From Symbiodinium natans (taxonomy: Eukaryota > Sar > Dinophyceae > Suessiales > Symbiodiniaceae), in contig CAJNDS010000022.1 in NCBI GenBank assembly GCA_905221605.1, positions 197,501-252,765 on the forward strand: a stretch of 55,265 bases of DNA, given 5' to 3'. The position numbers and the translations under genes were made by a program. Positions within the stretch are counted from its first letter, which is position 1, and each line of letters starts with the position of its first letter. The notes below the pieces were generated by a model. It was not told the origin of the DNA. It saw nothing but the letters and a program-made list of their open reading frames with translations, and searched no databases. This document shows, in pieces, positions 23,035 through 35,724 of this stretch.

Positions 23035-25242
23035 TTCCACACGGTCCACACAGTGTGGATTTCAATCCATGACTTAATCCCGTGCTTTTTTGCGCCTGCC
23101 GAGCCTGCCGAGGACATTGGGCGTCGTCTCAACGCACGCCGGAGGCCCCAGGTTGATGCAGCAGGATTCCTCAGTTTGACAATGCCCGGCTGCTGTAGTC
23201 ACCGTAGTCATGTGTTGAAGTGAGGGTCAGGCCTTCAGAATCCTTCCGTACAGCCTTGTTTGGGCTTGCAGTGGCATAGTGTAGCTGGCTGTTTGGAGCA
23301 AGACTGGCTTGGCGGCTCCTTGTCAGCACCTGAAGCTGCCACGTCAGCCATACCTGATTTTTTGGGTGAATTGCAAGTGCCCAAATGTCTCCCGAAGTTT
23401 TCTTGCAGGATGTGTCAATGATGGGACACTTTGGAAGAAATAGTTCGCGACTGCTGCAAGCATCAGTTTCAATCCTTCTGTGGCCCACTGTTCAGCGCAT
23501 TCAGTGTTACGTAGATTTGCCTGTGCAGTAAGTTTGTCTTGAGTTCCTTGCCCTTGTCCAGTTTGCTCTGCTCGCCCCTTCGCCCTGTAGTGCCTCCCTT
23601 GTGCCCTCACTTCGTGCACTTCACTCCCGCTGAGAATGTCTTTCTCCTGCACCTTGCCCGCTTCTGGCTGAGAGTGCCCCACTTTGCACCTTGCCATTCT
23701 GGCCGAGAGTGCCCCTTGAGCACCTCGTGCAATCACACGGGGAGTGCCAGCACCCGTGTAACCGCGTTTTGGGGGACACAGTTTCCGACCACCCTTGGTC
23801 CAACGAAGCAGTTCTCGTTCTCCAGCAGCCACAGTGCCAAACCCACTTCTTCCCGCTTCTCCGCCTCTCGCAGAACTGCCACCGCAGGATTCCGAAATGG
23901 CCAAGGGCACCAGGAGCGCAGCAGAAGCACAGCCTGGTGGGGACAACGCCGTCCTACAAAGCGCCAGGCCAGGCCAAGTTTTCCTCAAACCAGAACGTTG
24001 AGGAAGACATCTCCTACGAACTCCGGGCTGGGATGGCTGAGACTGGCAGTTTGATCTCTTGAAGAGATTGCATGCTCTGCCCGAGTCTGCCTGTGGCATT
24101 TGCCTCTGAACACGGCGTCCCAGCGCGATTCTAGTGCAACATAAACGGAAATTCAACTCTTCTTGCTATGGAATGGAGGTTCAAGCTTTTCCCGGAGGCT
24201 CTTGTAACTTAATCGGGTTTGGGAGTTTATCAAGTTTGGGTTTGATGATATTCGGGTTTCTTCAGCGGGAGATGTTCACAAAACACACACGGCATGAAAG
24301 CATGTTGCGAAAATACATTGCCCTGTGGACCTTTGGATATTTGACATTCCGAAAATACACCAACATCCACACAATGTGATAGTCCTTGGCAAGCCGTGGG
24401 GTTGAGTTTAGGAATTGCAAGTCATCAGAGATTTATCTCGTTACGTGCATTTTCTTGCGAAGAAATCGACAACGTAGCTTCATGTTTATGAGTAGTTTGT
24501 GAAGTCATGCGCAGAGGCAAGCATTTTTGCGTCCCAAAAGGTTTTAGTTTTGTAGGGCTTATCTCATACGAAAATGCAACCACCAGGGTATGATTATAAG
24601 CATCATAAATAGAGAAGCCCGTTTAGGGGACCGCTTGTATACTGTGAGCAGATAGTGCATCCTTCATTTCAGGTGCCGGGACCTGGAAATTGAATTTCTC
24701 TATCAGAAAAGTTATATTCCCATTTATGTTTCTGCAGAATCGTCCAGTAGCAAGTGCCTCCCAGCCCGAAACTGCTACTGGGAGAAAACGGAGTCAGGGT
24801 CTCGTTGACGATTGCTCACGTTGTTTGCAGAATGACGCATAGAACTCGGAAATGCGAACGGAGCTAGATCACTCAACAGGCCCACGCAGCTTGGGTGCAG
24901 TCAAAGGTCCGGTGTTATGTGTTGGAAAGAGTTCTGTAGAATGTTTCGTAGTAGCAGGAAGTGGGTCGTAGATACATTGTTGCGCGTTTTGGTTTTTGAT
25001 GCGTTGCGCGACCGTTGCGACAGCAAAGAGGGTTTTCAGAGATGAGCTTCCGAAGAAGGAAGGAGCTCGCAACTACCGTACTGTTGCATTTTTGCTGTTA
25101 CGCGATGTTTGCCTCTGTTGTCATGAGTTCTTCCATGTCGAACCTTGCGGGTGAAGCCGTCTACACCCATGAGCCCAGTATGCGTAGCTGCCCCAACCCA
25201 GGTATCTCCCGCATGCTCGTTGCAAGCTCCCCTTGCTGAGGA

Positions 25243-25755
25243 ATGTTTGTGGCACGCCTTTGTCTCCTTCTTCCTCTGTACGTGCTGTCAGAATGCCAAG
25301 CTGAGTTGCAGGAACCGGGCGACGAGACATGCAATCTGGAGCTTGGGAAAGTGGTGCGGAAAACTGCGAGAAGTGCAGGAAGGTACTCCTACCTGGACGT
25401 GTCGAACTTCACAGGGCAGTGTGTCGCAGCAGATGCTGAAGCGATGAAGAAGCTGGGTGGTGGCAGCGAGGATGGCACGTTCCCAAAGATCGTGGCAGAT
25501 TGTGGCCATTATGCTTTCAGCATTTGGTCTGGCTTCAGCCAGAACCGCATGGCGCACTGCGTGGGGTCTCAGACGAAGCTGACACCGGCCTGCGCAGCCT
25601 GCTTTGGGCAATCGGGTCAGTTTGGCTTCGACCACTGCAAGTTTGCTTGCCTTCGCAGCTGGTGTTCCAAAGACTGTTTGGGATGCTCCGACCCAAACAA
25701 GGCCGAGCTACACAAGTGCATGGGTTTTGCTGGCCCCGAGCCCGAGACTTGCTAG
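25243..25755 (+). CDS. Small secreted cysteine-rich protein
   Basis: A complete 170-codon frame, ATG to TAG. The N-terminus is a clear signal peptide: MFVARLCLLLPLYVLSECQA, with cleavage plausible after the final A. The mature part is Cys-rich, with CAACFGQSGQFGFDHCKFAC, then SWCSKDCLGC and a final C near the end. The spacing suggests several disulfides and an extracellular or vacuolar location. I recall related 'C.aCF...CK..C...WCS..CL.C' proteins as predicted dinoflagellate families without assigned function. One NFT sequon is present near the middle. No intron is seen inside the frame. Confidence 0.68.
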   Translation: MFVARLCLLLPLYVLSECQAELQEPGDETCNLELGKVVRKTARSAGRYSYLDVSNFTGQCVAADAEAMKKLGGGSEDGTFPKIVADCGHYAFSIWSGFSQNRMAHCVGSQTKLTPACAACFGQSGQFGFDHCKFACLRSWCSKDCLGCSDPNKAELHKCMGFAGPEPETC

Positions 25756-28700
25756 TTACTGCTAGTAAGGCACAGTCACACAGAGCTGGGCGTAGGGTGG
25801 CGCATGCCAACAAATTGAAAATTTAATTTCGATCACAGAGAACATAGGTCTGGGTCGGTTTTGATCTTTTCGACGTAAAACCGTCAACCACAATGGCCTG
25901 ATAAAGATCAGGCAGTCAAGCAAGATTTATTTATGGAGCCTGGCGAAGCAGCCGGGTTTGAGCTGTCAGCGGCATAAGGCCTGGACAGCTACTTGCGACA
26001 GTTGCCTGACAAAGCCCAGGTGCTGTGCAGCAATTCGAAAAGCTGGACGGGGTGCGCTTCGTTGTTGCAGTCTGGATTGCCGACTCGAGTTGGCTCAAGC
26101 TCCATGTTTTTTTTGCCGAGGTCTGGGCATTGGCCGCCGACAGATACGCAGCACACTGAGCCTTTTTTTGCAGACTATCATTTCTTTTTCCAGTTTACTT
26201 GTGCGTTTTGTGGTTGTCGCTTTCTGGCCAACCATATTTCTTGCCATCTTCTTTCTGGCGCGCCAGAGTTCCTGGGCTGCAAAATTGGCTAGTGGCAAAA
26301 ACTATGGGCTGGACCTTTTGCTTAGACTAGAAGATACATGCAGCGATGCTGAAGAGAGCCTGATGTTCGTGGTTTGCAAGGTGTACTTGCCGAGTCTCTG
26401 CGTCTTTGTGCCATGCACGGCGGGCCTGCTCCAAAGCTTGGCTGAGGCACTTCGAAAGTTTTTTCTTTGACTTTGGACGCAGATTGGTTGAGGTACTTGT
26501 TTTGGTCTTGACACAGTCCGAGTGTACCTTGCTTGAGAGAGGGAGCTTCGTGGAAGCGGCGGGGTGTGCTCGGGGCACGCCTCTCAATTGGAATGCAGTG
26601 TATGTAGTGTGCTGTGCCCGAGAAACTCTGCGAGGTTGTGTTTGGACACTCAGTGATGCATTGACCTTTGCTGTGGTCCAAGGTCCTCAGCATGACCTAC
26701 ATCTTCTCGTGTGCATGGCGCGCGGACGAGGTTGAGTGCTTAGGACTGGGTTGGTGCAGGTGCGCACAGCAGACATTCTGAGTCTGGCAGTAGCAGCATC
26801 CCCTTGCGTTCGAGTTTACGCTTGAGGGGTGGTCTTTTTGGCGGTCTTTTTGATGAACCTACCTCGCACTCTGCACAATGCACCCGGGAAAGCAAACCCC
26901 TGTTGCACCTGTTGCACGCTTTGCCGCCTTACGCCAAGAGTCAATTCCTATAACACATGCTTCATGTGCCAAATGCTACCCCTTCAAGAGCCCCTGGTTT
27001 CATCTCCACTTCCATACATGCATGCGTTGCAGGTCGCGCTGCACTGGGCATCCGGGTCGTCGACCCTTTTCGAGGCCTTGGAGTACCGCAAGGGGCTGCC
27101 TATAATTCAGATGCCTGGCGCATGGATAAGGCGATCCTTCGTGAAGAGCCCAGTCAGCCCCCCGCCTGGCAAAGCTTGAGCCACGACATTGAACTTGTGT
27201 TTGCTTTGAACGTTGAGGTTCCATACATTGAAGGATGGGCCAGCTGCGGTGGTCCGACGGATTGCGTATCATCTCTGATTCCCTTCCAGCGTTGCTGGAG
27301 GACTTTGGAACTTTCCAGCTCAAACGGGGCAAGCTTGGCGAAGCCAAAGCAATGCTGCATGGATGCATCGCTGCCCCACATCTCTGTAAACCTGCACATC
27401 AAATCGAAAACCATGAGACGCATGCACTAAGGCTTTCCCATGCCTTGCAGATCCGCAGTGCGCACAGACTTCATTGATAACAACAACAGCTTAGCCGTGT
27501 GTTTCCTTCGTGGCAGCTTCACAGGTCCTGATCATGGCGGCCTCCTCTTGAATGTCGTCTGAGTCCGAGCAACTTTGTTGTGGGTGAGACTGTCAGCTGA
27601 CAAATTTCTTTCGGCGTGTGTTAGGCTGCGCTGCTCCATCAGCTTGGCGCCCAAGCATGCACGATAGGCTCACAGCCAGCTGTTCGCAGTGGAACGGAGG
27701 AGCAAGCGAAGTAGAACGCCAAAGACAACCCGAAAGCAGCCGTCACGCGGGCAGCAGTGCGCTTCGTTCTTCCAGGTCCAAAGAAACGGCTGAGGCTGAA
27801 GCGATGTGCGATCCTGAGATGCGGCGTTTGCTTCGTTGATGGCTTAGAAGGAAGTGGCCGGGTCATTCAAGGTATCGGAAGGCATGTGCCGCGGCAAAGG
27901 CGTGTTTCCCAACCTGCATCCCGCAACTAGTTGTTGAGTGTCCTCTTGTAGCGGGCTGGTGAACAACGCCAGGCCGCTGCGGAGAAATGCCAAGGAGGGC
28001 GACCACGCTTTTGATGCGTACAGTTTCCGTGTACAAAATCACTGGTGCCTGCTGTTGCTGTCGCGGACAGTTAGAAATGAGCCTGCCCGGCGTCAACAAG
28101 GCAGACTCTCATAGTTTGTTCTGGAAGGCTGCCAGCCAGCAATGACGGAGCTTGCGAAAGCTCAAGCTAATTATGGCGGCCTGCTGCTGCAGTGCATTGC
28201 TTACTGTTCCATGTGTGTTTGTGTGTGTTTGTGTGTGTTTGTATGTGTTTGTGCGTGTGTGTCGTCCGGCACTATGCATCTCTCACAAGCCTGCGGCACA
28301 AACATCGTGTGCAGGCTCGGGCGACACACAGATGCAGCTTCGGTGCTGGAGGTTGGCTGCGCCACCACCTAGAGTGGCATGGTGACTGCTTTGATGCACT
28401 TTCCATGGATGTTTACGAAGCGACTGAATTCTGGAGTTGGCAAGGCCGGCCAGCCATGGGAAAATGCTGTGGACTCAGCCGATGGCTCAGCTCACCCCAG
28501 CATCCTTGCAAGAGGACGTGGCGCCGCGGCGTGCGGCAACGCTCACAAGAATGTTCAGTCTCTTGATCTGCCTGTGCTTCCACATGAAGGTTTGGCTATG
28601 TGTCTCAGACTATTGACTGCGGTTAATTTCAGGCCCGCGGGCCAGGCTTTTTCCACCTCTGCTTGGCCCATCGCGGGCTGGGCCGTTTGGAAAGCACGGC

Positions 28701-29271
28701 CCCTGGGGAAAGCATACGAGGAGTGCTGGCAATGAAGATGCTGAGCAGAGGTGCCTTGAGAAACTGCCATGCTGCCGCTGCTGCCCACAGCACAGCAGCG
28801 CAGGCAACGGTTCTCGAGCCTGCCAACTGCTACCAGTGTCGAGTTGTTTGTAGAAGCACTGGCAGCCCAACGGTCCAGACTTCTTATTCCTGACGTCGAA
28901 CAGCGTGGGAATGCCCCAAAGCAGCCGAGATTGTTCACAAAGCCATCCTGCCGATGTGTTTGGCTCAAGTCGGATACGTTTTCGTCGTAGCCAACGGTTT
29001 GGTATCTTGACACTGACCAGTTTGGCTGGAAGGCAGAGAAGTAACGATTTCTGCGTTCGTGTCCCATGGCAGATGCACCTTGCTCTCTGGGTTTGGCTCC
29101 TGCCAGCCAATGTTCGCAGTGATTGGAACGGGAGCTGCTCATCGCCACAGCTCTTGGCCGGCAAAATTGAGGCAACGAGATGTTTTGCCCTGACAATTTT
29201 GTCTATTTGCGAGGCAGCTGTGGCCGCAAGCCCCAAGGGCCCCAAGGCCCCCCAGCCTTAAGAGTTCGGGG
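25756..29271. other. No gene confidently recognised
   Basis: Overlapping frames at 28.5-29.3 kb on both strands are compositionally protein-like, and the plus strand includes VWYLDTDQFGWKAEK near 29.0 kb. They may be upstream exons of the DDD-motif gene that follows, but this could not be shown. A 170-codon plus frame at 25958-26470 is hydrophobic but unrecognised. Confidence 0.35.
28206..28262. repeat. TGTGTTTG-type microsatellite
   Basis: Repeated GTGTGTTTGT units ending in a TG run. Confidence 0.8.
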
Positions 29272-31764
29272 TGGCAAATCCCGCAGCTCAACAACCCAGC
29301 GCTGCGACTCAGCAACTTTTGCCGAAGCAGTCGTCACAACAGCACGAGGAAACAAGAGGTGGATTTCATGTTGCTTTGGGGTTCTCAAGCTTATGGGCAT
29401 GCCGCAGAGAAGTGCCGTTCGTCGCAGCCGAGGTTCGTCTACCTGTTGCACGGTGCTTCGGTGTTGGACACCCTTCCACTTCGGGATCGCTCGAACCGAG
29501 CCGAGGCTGCATTCAGGTAAGACGGGTTTCCGTAAGTTGCAGCAGCGCACGTTGGAGCCCTACAAGTAACGCAAAAACGAAGCAGGGCTTCTGGACTTGC
29601 GCAGAGGCGCCCGCACATTCAGGTAGATGTAAAGGAACGTGCTGATGCAAAGAACGGCGCAGCCCGAGCCCTCTCCAAGAATGCTTTGAAGAGAAGACTC
29701 ATGAGGTGGTTAGCAGAAACCTCCATAGAAAGGAGAAGTCGTTCAGGTCAGCGGAACCGCCACTACTCCAAGTTTTCCCCTGATGTCAACGCACAAGTTG
29801 CACCCCAAGTCAGAGCAGTCCAGGAGACGTTCTGTGGCTGTCCTTCCGTCAACAATACGCCGGAGAGTATGTCGACATCCCTGTGTCAGACGTGCTTTAC
29901 GAACCACAGGCCGAATGCGCAGGATCTAGTTATGCCTCGCAGCGATGTGTTGTTGGTCTCTTGAGTCCCTTGGTCCGGTGTTGAGCAGCACAGCTTCTAG
30001 AACTATAGATCGTGCTCATCTTGGCCAATCGACCAAGCACTCATCCTCAATCTAATCCTAGAATGCCAGAAGCAGACATCAACGATAGATCTCAAGCATG
30101 CGTGCGACTGCAGTTCCGCAAGCTGCAAGAAGCGTCGCCACTCTGCAGATGATGGCAATGCAGCCACTCCTGGCCGTAGGAGAAGCTTTTCGGAAGCAGA
30201 GAGATCGCCTCACCAACACGAATTCGCCTAGTCCATCCTAGTCCCCTACGGCCTGAACCTTGGCGGCTGGCAAGTGTGACTGCGAGGGCCTAAAGTCAGC
30301 GAGCGCCTAGATCAGTTCAAACTACAAGAGACTCCATGAGAACACCGTGTCTAAGCTCAACTCTACATGCTCTCAAAACCCTTGTGCGCTTCATTTCGGC
30401 GCTTTGCCAGGCTTGGTGGGGCGAGGGTCGGAACCTGCTTCTGGAAGCGGCTCTGCGTCGCCGGCACCGTGCCTGCTGGCCCGGCTATCTGTGCCCTGGA
30501 TCTTCAATGACTGAGAAATGTTAACGTGGGAAAAGGGGAAAGGGAGCAATGACGACACCTGAAGATCCATCAAAGGTGCTGTTCTTACGAAGGCCCTCAT
30601 ATAACCGCAACCTCTGACATAGACTACTAGTTTCTAGACATATGTGGAGCCGGACAGGCATGGTGTAGGTGCAGCGCTGTCACGAAAGAATGGAGGCCAT
30701 CCAGGTATATAGGAATTTCAAAAGTCAGTGAGGGATGGTCAATGGCTGTAGCATGCTGTAGAGAAACCGGTTTAGTGTATTTTGGCTCAGCATGACGCTG
30801 GCATTCCGGCACCACGCTGTCTCGCAATGATACATTCGCAGCAAGGTACTACATATTCTTGGATGACGACATGCTTGCGATGGTTCCGGAAGCGGGCTCA
30901 TGGACCAAGTTCGAGAAGTTCTTAGTGCAGGAGTTGCCAGCAGTCGGCTACATCACCCGAACTCGACATTTTCACGCGCTTGGAGGGGGTCGACTGCTCG
31001 ATGAGTTGAAGTGGCATGTAGAGCTTGCCGTCACTTGCTTCTAGGTGGCCAGCTCGTGCATTCACCAGCTGCAAATCTTCGTAAAGCCGAGGCAAGACCA
31101 CCCGAGGATCGGCCTTCAACGTTGACCACAATGCTTTAGCTTTCCACCGTGCCAGCCTCGAAGCCGGCAGTTTTTTTATTTATAAGGTTCGAACTTCCTA
31201 GAAGCAGCATAGGCCACACCCTCGGCTCCTTGCTGCCATACTGCGACTACCTGAAAAGGCTGGACAAGTCCATGGTACTTTGCGACATCCGTTGTGTTCG
31301 AGCACTGCTAGGGCTTTTGCGGCTTCGTTGCAGGATTGCTGTGGGCTGGTCCGGTGCCATTCTCACACTTCAGCTCGGAGCAGCTTGGGAGCACTGTGAT
31401 CACGGACAAGAGTGGCAGGAGCAGCTGAAGCTGCACATAGCTGCACACAGCCTGCACTAGGCCTTGTACTCCAACAGCCGCATCGGATTGAACACAATCA
31501 GGGCGGAATCTCAGGCTGAACAGTACTTGGGCATGAGTTGGCCTTTGCCGAGTGAAAGCTGCAAGCGCAAGTCCTGGAGTCAGACAGAGTAGCAGCCTGT
31601 GCGATTTCCCGATCTACTGGCACTTCATGGAACTCCTGGTACCTGGGGCCGAGGATCTGGCAAAGAACCTGCACAGACCGTACAAGCAAGGGGGGGGCAG
31701 CTATGCCTTCGACTTGCTGAAGCAGCGCTTCCAGGGCGAGATGCTGTATCTGACTCCTGCCTAA
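29272..31764 (+). CDS. Multi-exon glycosyltransferase-like gene (DDD motif), incomplete model
   Basis: Several separate plus-strand exons fit one protein. An exon ending at 29516 reads QPRFVYLLHGASVLDTLPLR before a GTAAGA donor. Around 30796-31010 is RYYIFLDDDMLAMVPEAGSW, then FEKFLVQELPAVGY; hydrophobic-DDD resembles the metal-binding DxD of nucleotide-sugar transferases. Near 31087-31165 is FNVDHNALAFHRASLEA, and near 31217-31300 is SLLPYCDYLKRLDKS. 31461-31551 reads IRAESQAEQYLGMSWPLP. The last exon, 31593-31764, reads SLCDFPIYWHFMELLVPGAE and ends in TAA. The 31461 exon joins the last one in phase if a GA donor is used. Donors between the middle exons are unresolved. A TGA lies just upstream of the DDD exon, so a decayed copy is possible. 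Substrate and activity are unknown. Confidence 0.55.
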
Positions 31765-34700
31765 CTGGTGACATGCACGAGGAGTGTGCAAACACAGAGT
31801 CGCTGGGTAGCTCTCAGTTGTTAAGGACTGACGAACTGCTAGATGCCTATTGGGGCCAAATAGGCAGCAGAGACAGCAGAACGCTGCCCGGCATCTTCTC
31901 ATATGAGATTGATGAAGCCTCAGCTTGCGTAGCTCAACAGCCAAGCCCGGACGAAGGTTTTGCAACTACAACTACAACCCGTTCCCGGCTCAACATTTTG
32001 ATGGTGCAGGACACAGTTAAGCCCCGTGGATTCTCTGCTAGCACGCCAGGTTGCGCAAGCCGCCAGGTCACCACCCAGCAGGCCCCATCAGCATCGAATG
32101 GCTGCAAATGGGCTGCAGGGATGTTGGCCCGCCGTGTTTGCAACCTAGCCGCCACTGTTCCATGACATCGTATGGGCGCTGAGGATGCGAAATATCAACA
32201 TCTCACATCCATGTGGTCGGGCATCGTGGTGGCACCACTGCTTTCACTGCTTGATTGCATCAGTGGTGCCTTCACGCCGAGAGTACAACGTGAGCTCAGG
32301 TAATGTTTGGCTTCCTCAGACGGCACTCCGATTACTTGGAGACGCTGCGAGCAGGACGCCCCGAATTTGAGGCCATACCTCTTGGTTGCCACTTCTTGGG
32401 CGAGTTCCGACTTAGTTGTCCACATGGCACGAGAACTCTGAGCCTGCTAGGCAGACCCCGCCATCTTTGACGGCATGCCTCATTGCCAGTGGAATTGGAG
32501 GTGTCAGTCTTTCCAGATATCGGCTTCGCATAGTGTGAGTTCTCTGGAGGCCATGGGTCGGTGGGACTTCTGATTCTGGAGCTTCTGCACCCTGCCTCGA
32601 CCTAGTGAGGGCCAGGGTATGCCAGGTGACCTGGGTGTCAACATAGGTATTTCATGCATTCGCACTTTTTGGCATCCAGAAACGAGGCTGGGCATGGCTA
32701 GGCATGGCTAGGCATGGCTAGGATTCAACAACGGGTCCCGAGGCAAGCAAGGAGGTTGAGAGCGGCTGGTGCCGACGCTCGTCTGTGGAAGAGCCGTCGT
32801 CTTTACTGTTGCACCCCCTCAAAAACACCATGGCGCGAGTTTGCAGGGCTCGGCAATGACCACTTGGCTTCAAACAGCGTATCCTTGCCTAGCTCAAGCA
32901 TTCGAGGTGGGGGTCTTCAGAGGGGTGAGCTTTGCTGCTCACCAGAGTGTCCAGTTTGTGGTGGCCCACTTTGCGCAGGCAAGAGCTCTGTCAGCTTCTC
33001 AGACAGCAGACTTGAGCTATGCAGCTGCACAGGCCATTGCTGTGGTGGACATATTCAAAGCCGTGGTGTCTTGGCGGCTCTTGCTTCATTTTGCTTGCGA
33101 ATCGTTTGTAGGATATGAACAACCCGTCCGATCTGCAAGGCCATTGTCTGCAAGTTGATCAGCATACTTGCCTTATTCCTGAGCGAAGGGAGTAGAAGAT
33201 CAAGAAGCATTACTGTGCCAGGGAGCCTTTAAGCAGCAGCCACAAGCTGTCTGACCGTTGGGGGCACAAAGCCTCGCACGGTTGAGGGGGACGCAGCCGC
33301 TCCACGCCGCGCACAAGTGAGATAAAGTGAGAAAAGTGACACGAAGACTGAAAGGCGACGCCCGGGCAGCTCTTGCAGTCTTAAGCCTCGAGCCGCGAGC
33401 ACAGCAGCAAACAATCAGAGGCATGGGCAGTTCTCTAAACTCCGCTCCTATTGGGTTCTCCGAGGACCACATGATACCACATGATTCTGTCAAAGACACT
33501 GCATGGGAGGCAGTTCTGCGGCAGCATGAAGCCGAGGCCTTCCCTTTCTATTTTCGGTGCCTTGGTGTTCGGAAGACCGTACCTTGAGATCCCTTAGAGG
33601 CCCAGGAATCTAATCAGTGGGTTGCAAGTCGGTTACCTGGTGCCGCATGTTGGGGTTTTCATGGTTATGGCCTGTTTTGGAACCAACTTAGGAAGTTCCC
33701 TCATTCCGTACGATCCAATACCAGTAAGGCTCGGGCTATCTGGGTGAATGTGACCAGATTGTTTGCGTTGTCTTGGCATAAGAGAGGCTGGGAAATAGCC
33801 AACCTCGCAGACATGACATGTCAAGTTGGGCAGACCCAATACTATCCTATTGCGGAACTAGCCCTGATCAAGGATGGAAGCTTCTTCAATCTTCCCAAAG
33901 ACCTGTCACAGGGCCCATGTTTGCCTTGAAAGGTGCAGATCCAGGGCCTGCGCTGATTTCGATCATGCGCAGATGACCATGGCACAGCGTGTGGACAAAA
34001 ATATCTGGGACATCTCTAGAGTCGGAGCATGCTTTGCCTGATGCCTGACGTGTGGTACTACGGTACTACAGGTGAGGCCGAGGTTCTGTGTGCACATGAA
34101 CGATGCAATACGCTTGCAGTTCAAAGGTGGGCAGATAGCCATCGCACAAAGCGTACTTCTTTTCGCAACCGTGCCATCGTCTAAGACGAAGAGTGTGGCG
34201 CCCTGCTGCTTTGAACTGCTTATGCTTCCTTTTCGTTCCTGCATTTTCCTGCTGGGCTATGAATTCTGCTTGTCTGCTGCCCCGCCTTGCGGCAGACCTG
34301 CTTCTTCATTTTGTTGAGCCGGTTGGCTTAGCACACAGCATGCTTCCTATTGCATTGTGCCCCTGCTGCTGTGCACCGACTTTTCGACCCCGCTTTGCAC
34401 TTGTCTATGCCGTCCCGTGTTTGCTTCTCGCACAGCATGAAGCGCCGCTGTTGCTTATCTTCTGGTGGTCTCTGTTTATACGAGTCGTTCTGTAGGATGC
34501 TGCAGCGCAGCCGTTCATTTTCTTGTCCCGTTGCTGTTGCTTTTGCTGTTTCCCTGACTACGCTGACAGTGCCTTGGAGTGCTTCCAAGAACGACAAGTA
34601 TGGCAAAAGCAGGCAGGAACAAGGCAAGCTCTTCTTTGGTGTTGAATTCGACCTGGGGCTTCTTAGCGCAAGCGTGTGGTGACGCGCCTTTCGGGCCGAC

Positions 34701-35724
34701 CAGCGAACAGGACACCCTTCACAGCCATGCGAAACAGATGCAATGCCACAAACAATGCAAGTCCACCGCGCTTGCTGAGCTTTGGATGCCCAGAGTCGCA
34801 ACATGATCTTCCGTAGTCTTTGGCTCGACTTCAAGCCAGAGACCGGATCCCGCTGTACATTGTCCTCCGCAGCCGCGAGCGTTTTGCAAGGCCGGGCAAC
34901 GCCTGACGAGTGTTCGCAGTAGAGACCCGAGCGGCTGAGGCTGGTGGAAGGGCTTAAAGAGGGGAAGACGATGGCGCATGGAGCTTAGATGCTAAAGGCT
35001 TTCTCCGGCCTAAGGCCTCTTGCTTGTCGAGAAGTTCCAGTGATGCAGGGTTGGGCTTTCTGCTTGTTCGGGATGTAGGGGTGCATCCGACATATACGAC
35101 AAGTGACCGTGTGTTGCTGCTCAGGAGCACAGAGCTTAGAATTTGCGAAGGCCGGGGCCTCAAACCTTTCCTGAGAACGGCGCAACAGCCTGAAATCCAT
35201 CAACGTCAAGAGGCCGCAAAGCACGTCGCAGCAACAATGGATTTAGACATCAGCGCCGCGATCCCCGCAATCACTAGCGTTCTCACTGTCCCCTAGGGCT
35301 CTGAACTTTAAGTCTGCTTGCTGGGTGGATTGGAGCAGGACTCAAGACAAGATGCTAGTTTGATGCATCGAATTTGCCTACCCACCCTTGACTCTTTGAC
35401 ATTGGCAAGCAGCAGCTTGCAATGCCATGAGCATGAAACGAGACTAGATGTAGGGATTGAAACAAGAACAAGGAGCTTTTGTAGTCCCTCCAATTTCCGC
35501 CACTTCCACACATGCAGACAGACGTACACGCCCTGCAGATTCAGCGGGAAATGGTGTAGCTGCTTCGCCTTGTAAAAATGAAAGCCTACATGGCGGTGGG
35601 ACATGGGCTGCATGTAAAGGGTTTCAAGCAACCTCTGACGAGCGCGCAATTTCTAGTCTGTTGTTAACAAAATGTGCACATGAGGCTAGCCCATGCTTAC
35701 ATGACATACCTTCAAATGCCCCAG
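31765..35724. other. Intergenic or unresolved exons
   Basis: Some short frames look protein-like without being recognisable: 32.85-33.15 kb plus (HQSVQFVVAHFAQARALS), 33.62-33.73 kb plus (VPHVGVFMVMACFGTNLGSS) before a GTAAGG donor, and 33.74-33.93 kb plus. First exons of the exchanger (signal peptide and N-terminus) should lie here but were not found. Confidence 0.4.
32688..32721. repeat. Tandem 10-bp repeat
   Basis: GGCATGGCTA occurs three times in tandem with a partial unit on either side. Confidence 0.85.

Larger units (their letters stand above)
21047..25242. other. Mostly noncoding, with microsatellites
   Basis: No recognised gene. A 270-codon minus-strand frame (23344-24156) overlaps plus frames of up to 171 codons and has no known domain. 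A plus frame at 25042-25239 begins with a hydrophobic stretch but ends before the next gene. Microsatellites at 21.7 and 23.0 kb are listed separately. Confidence 0.45.
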
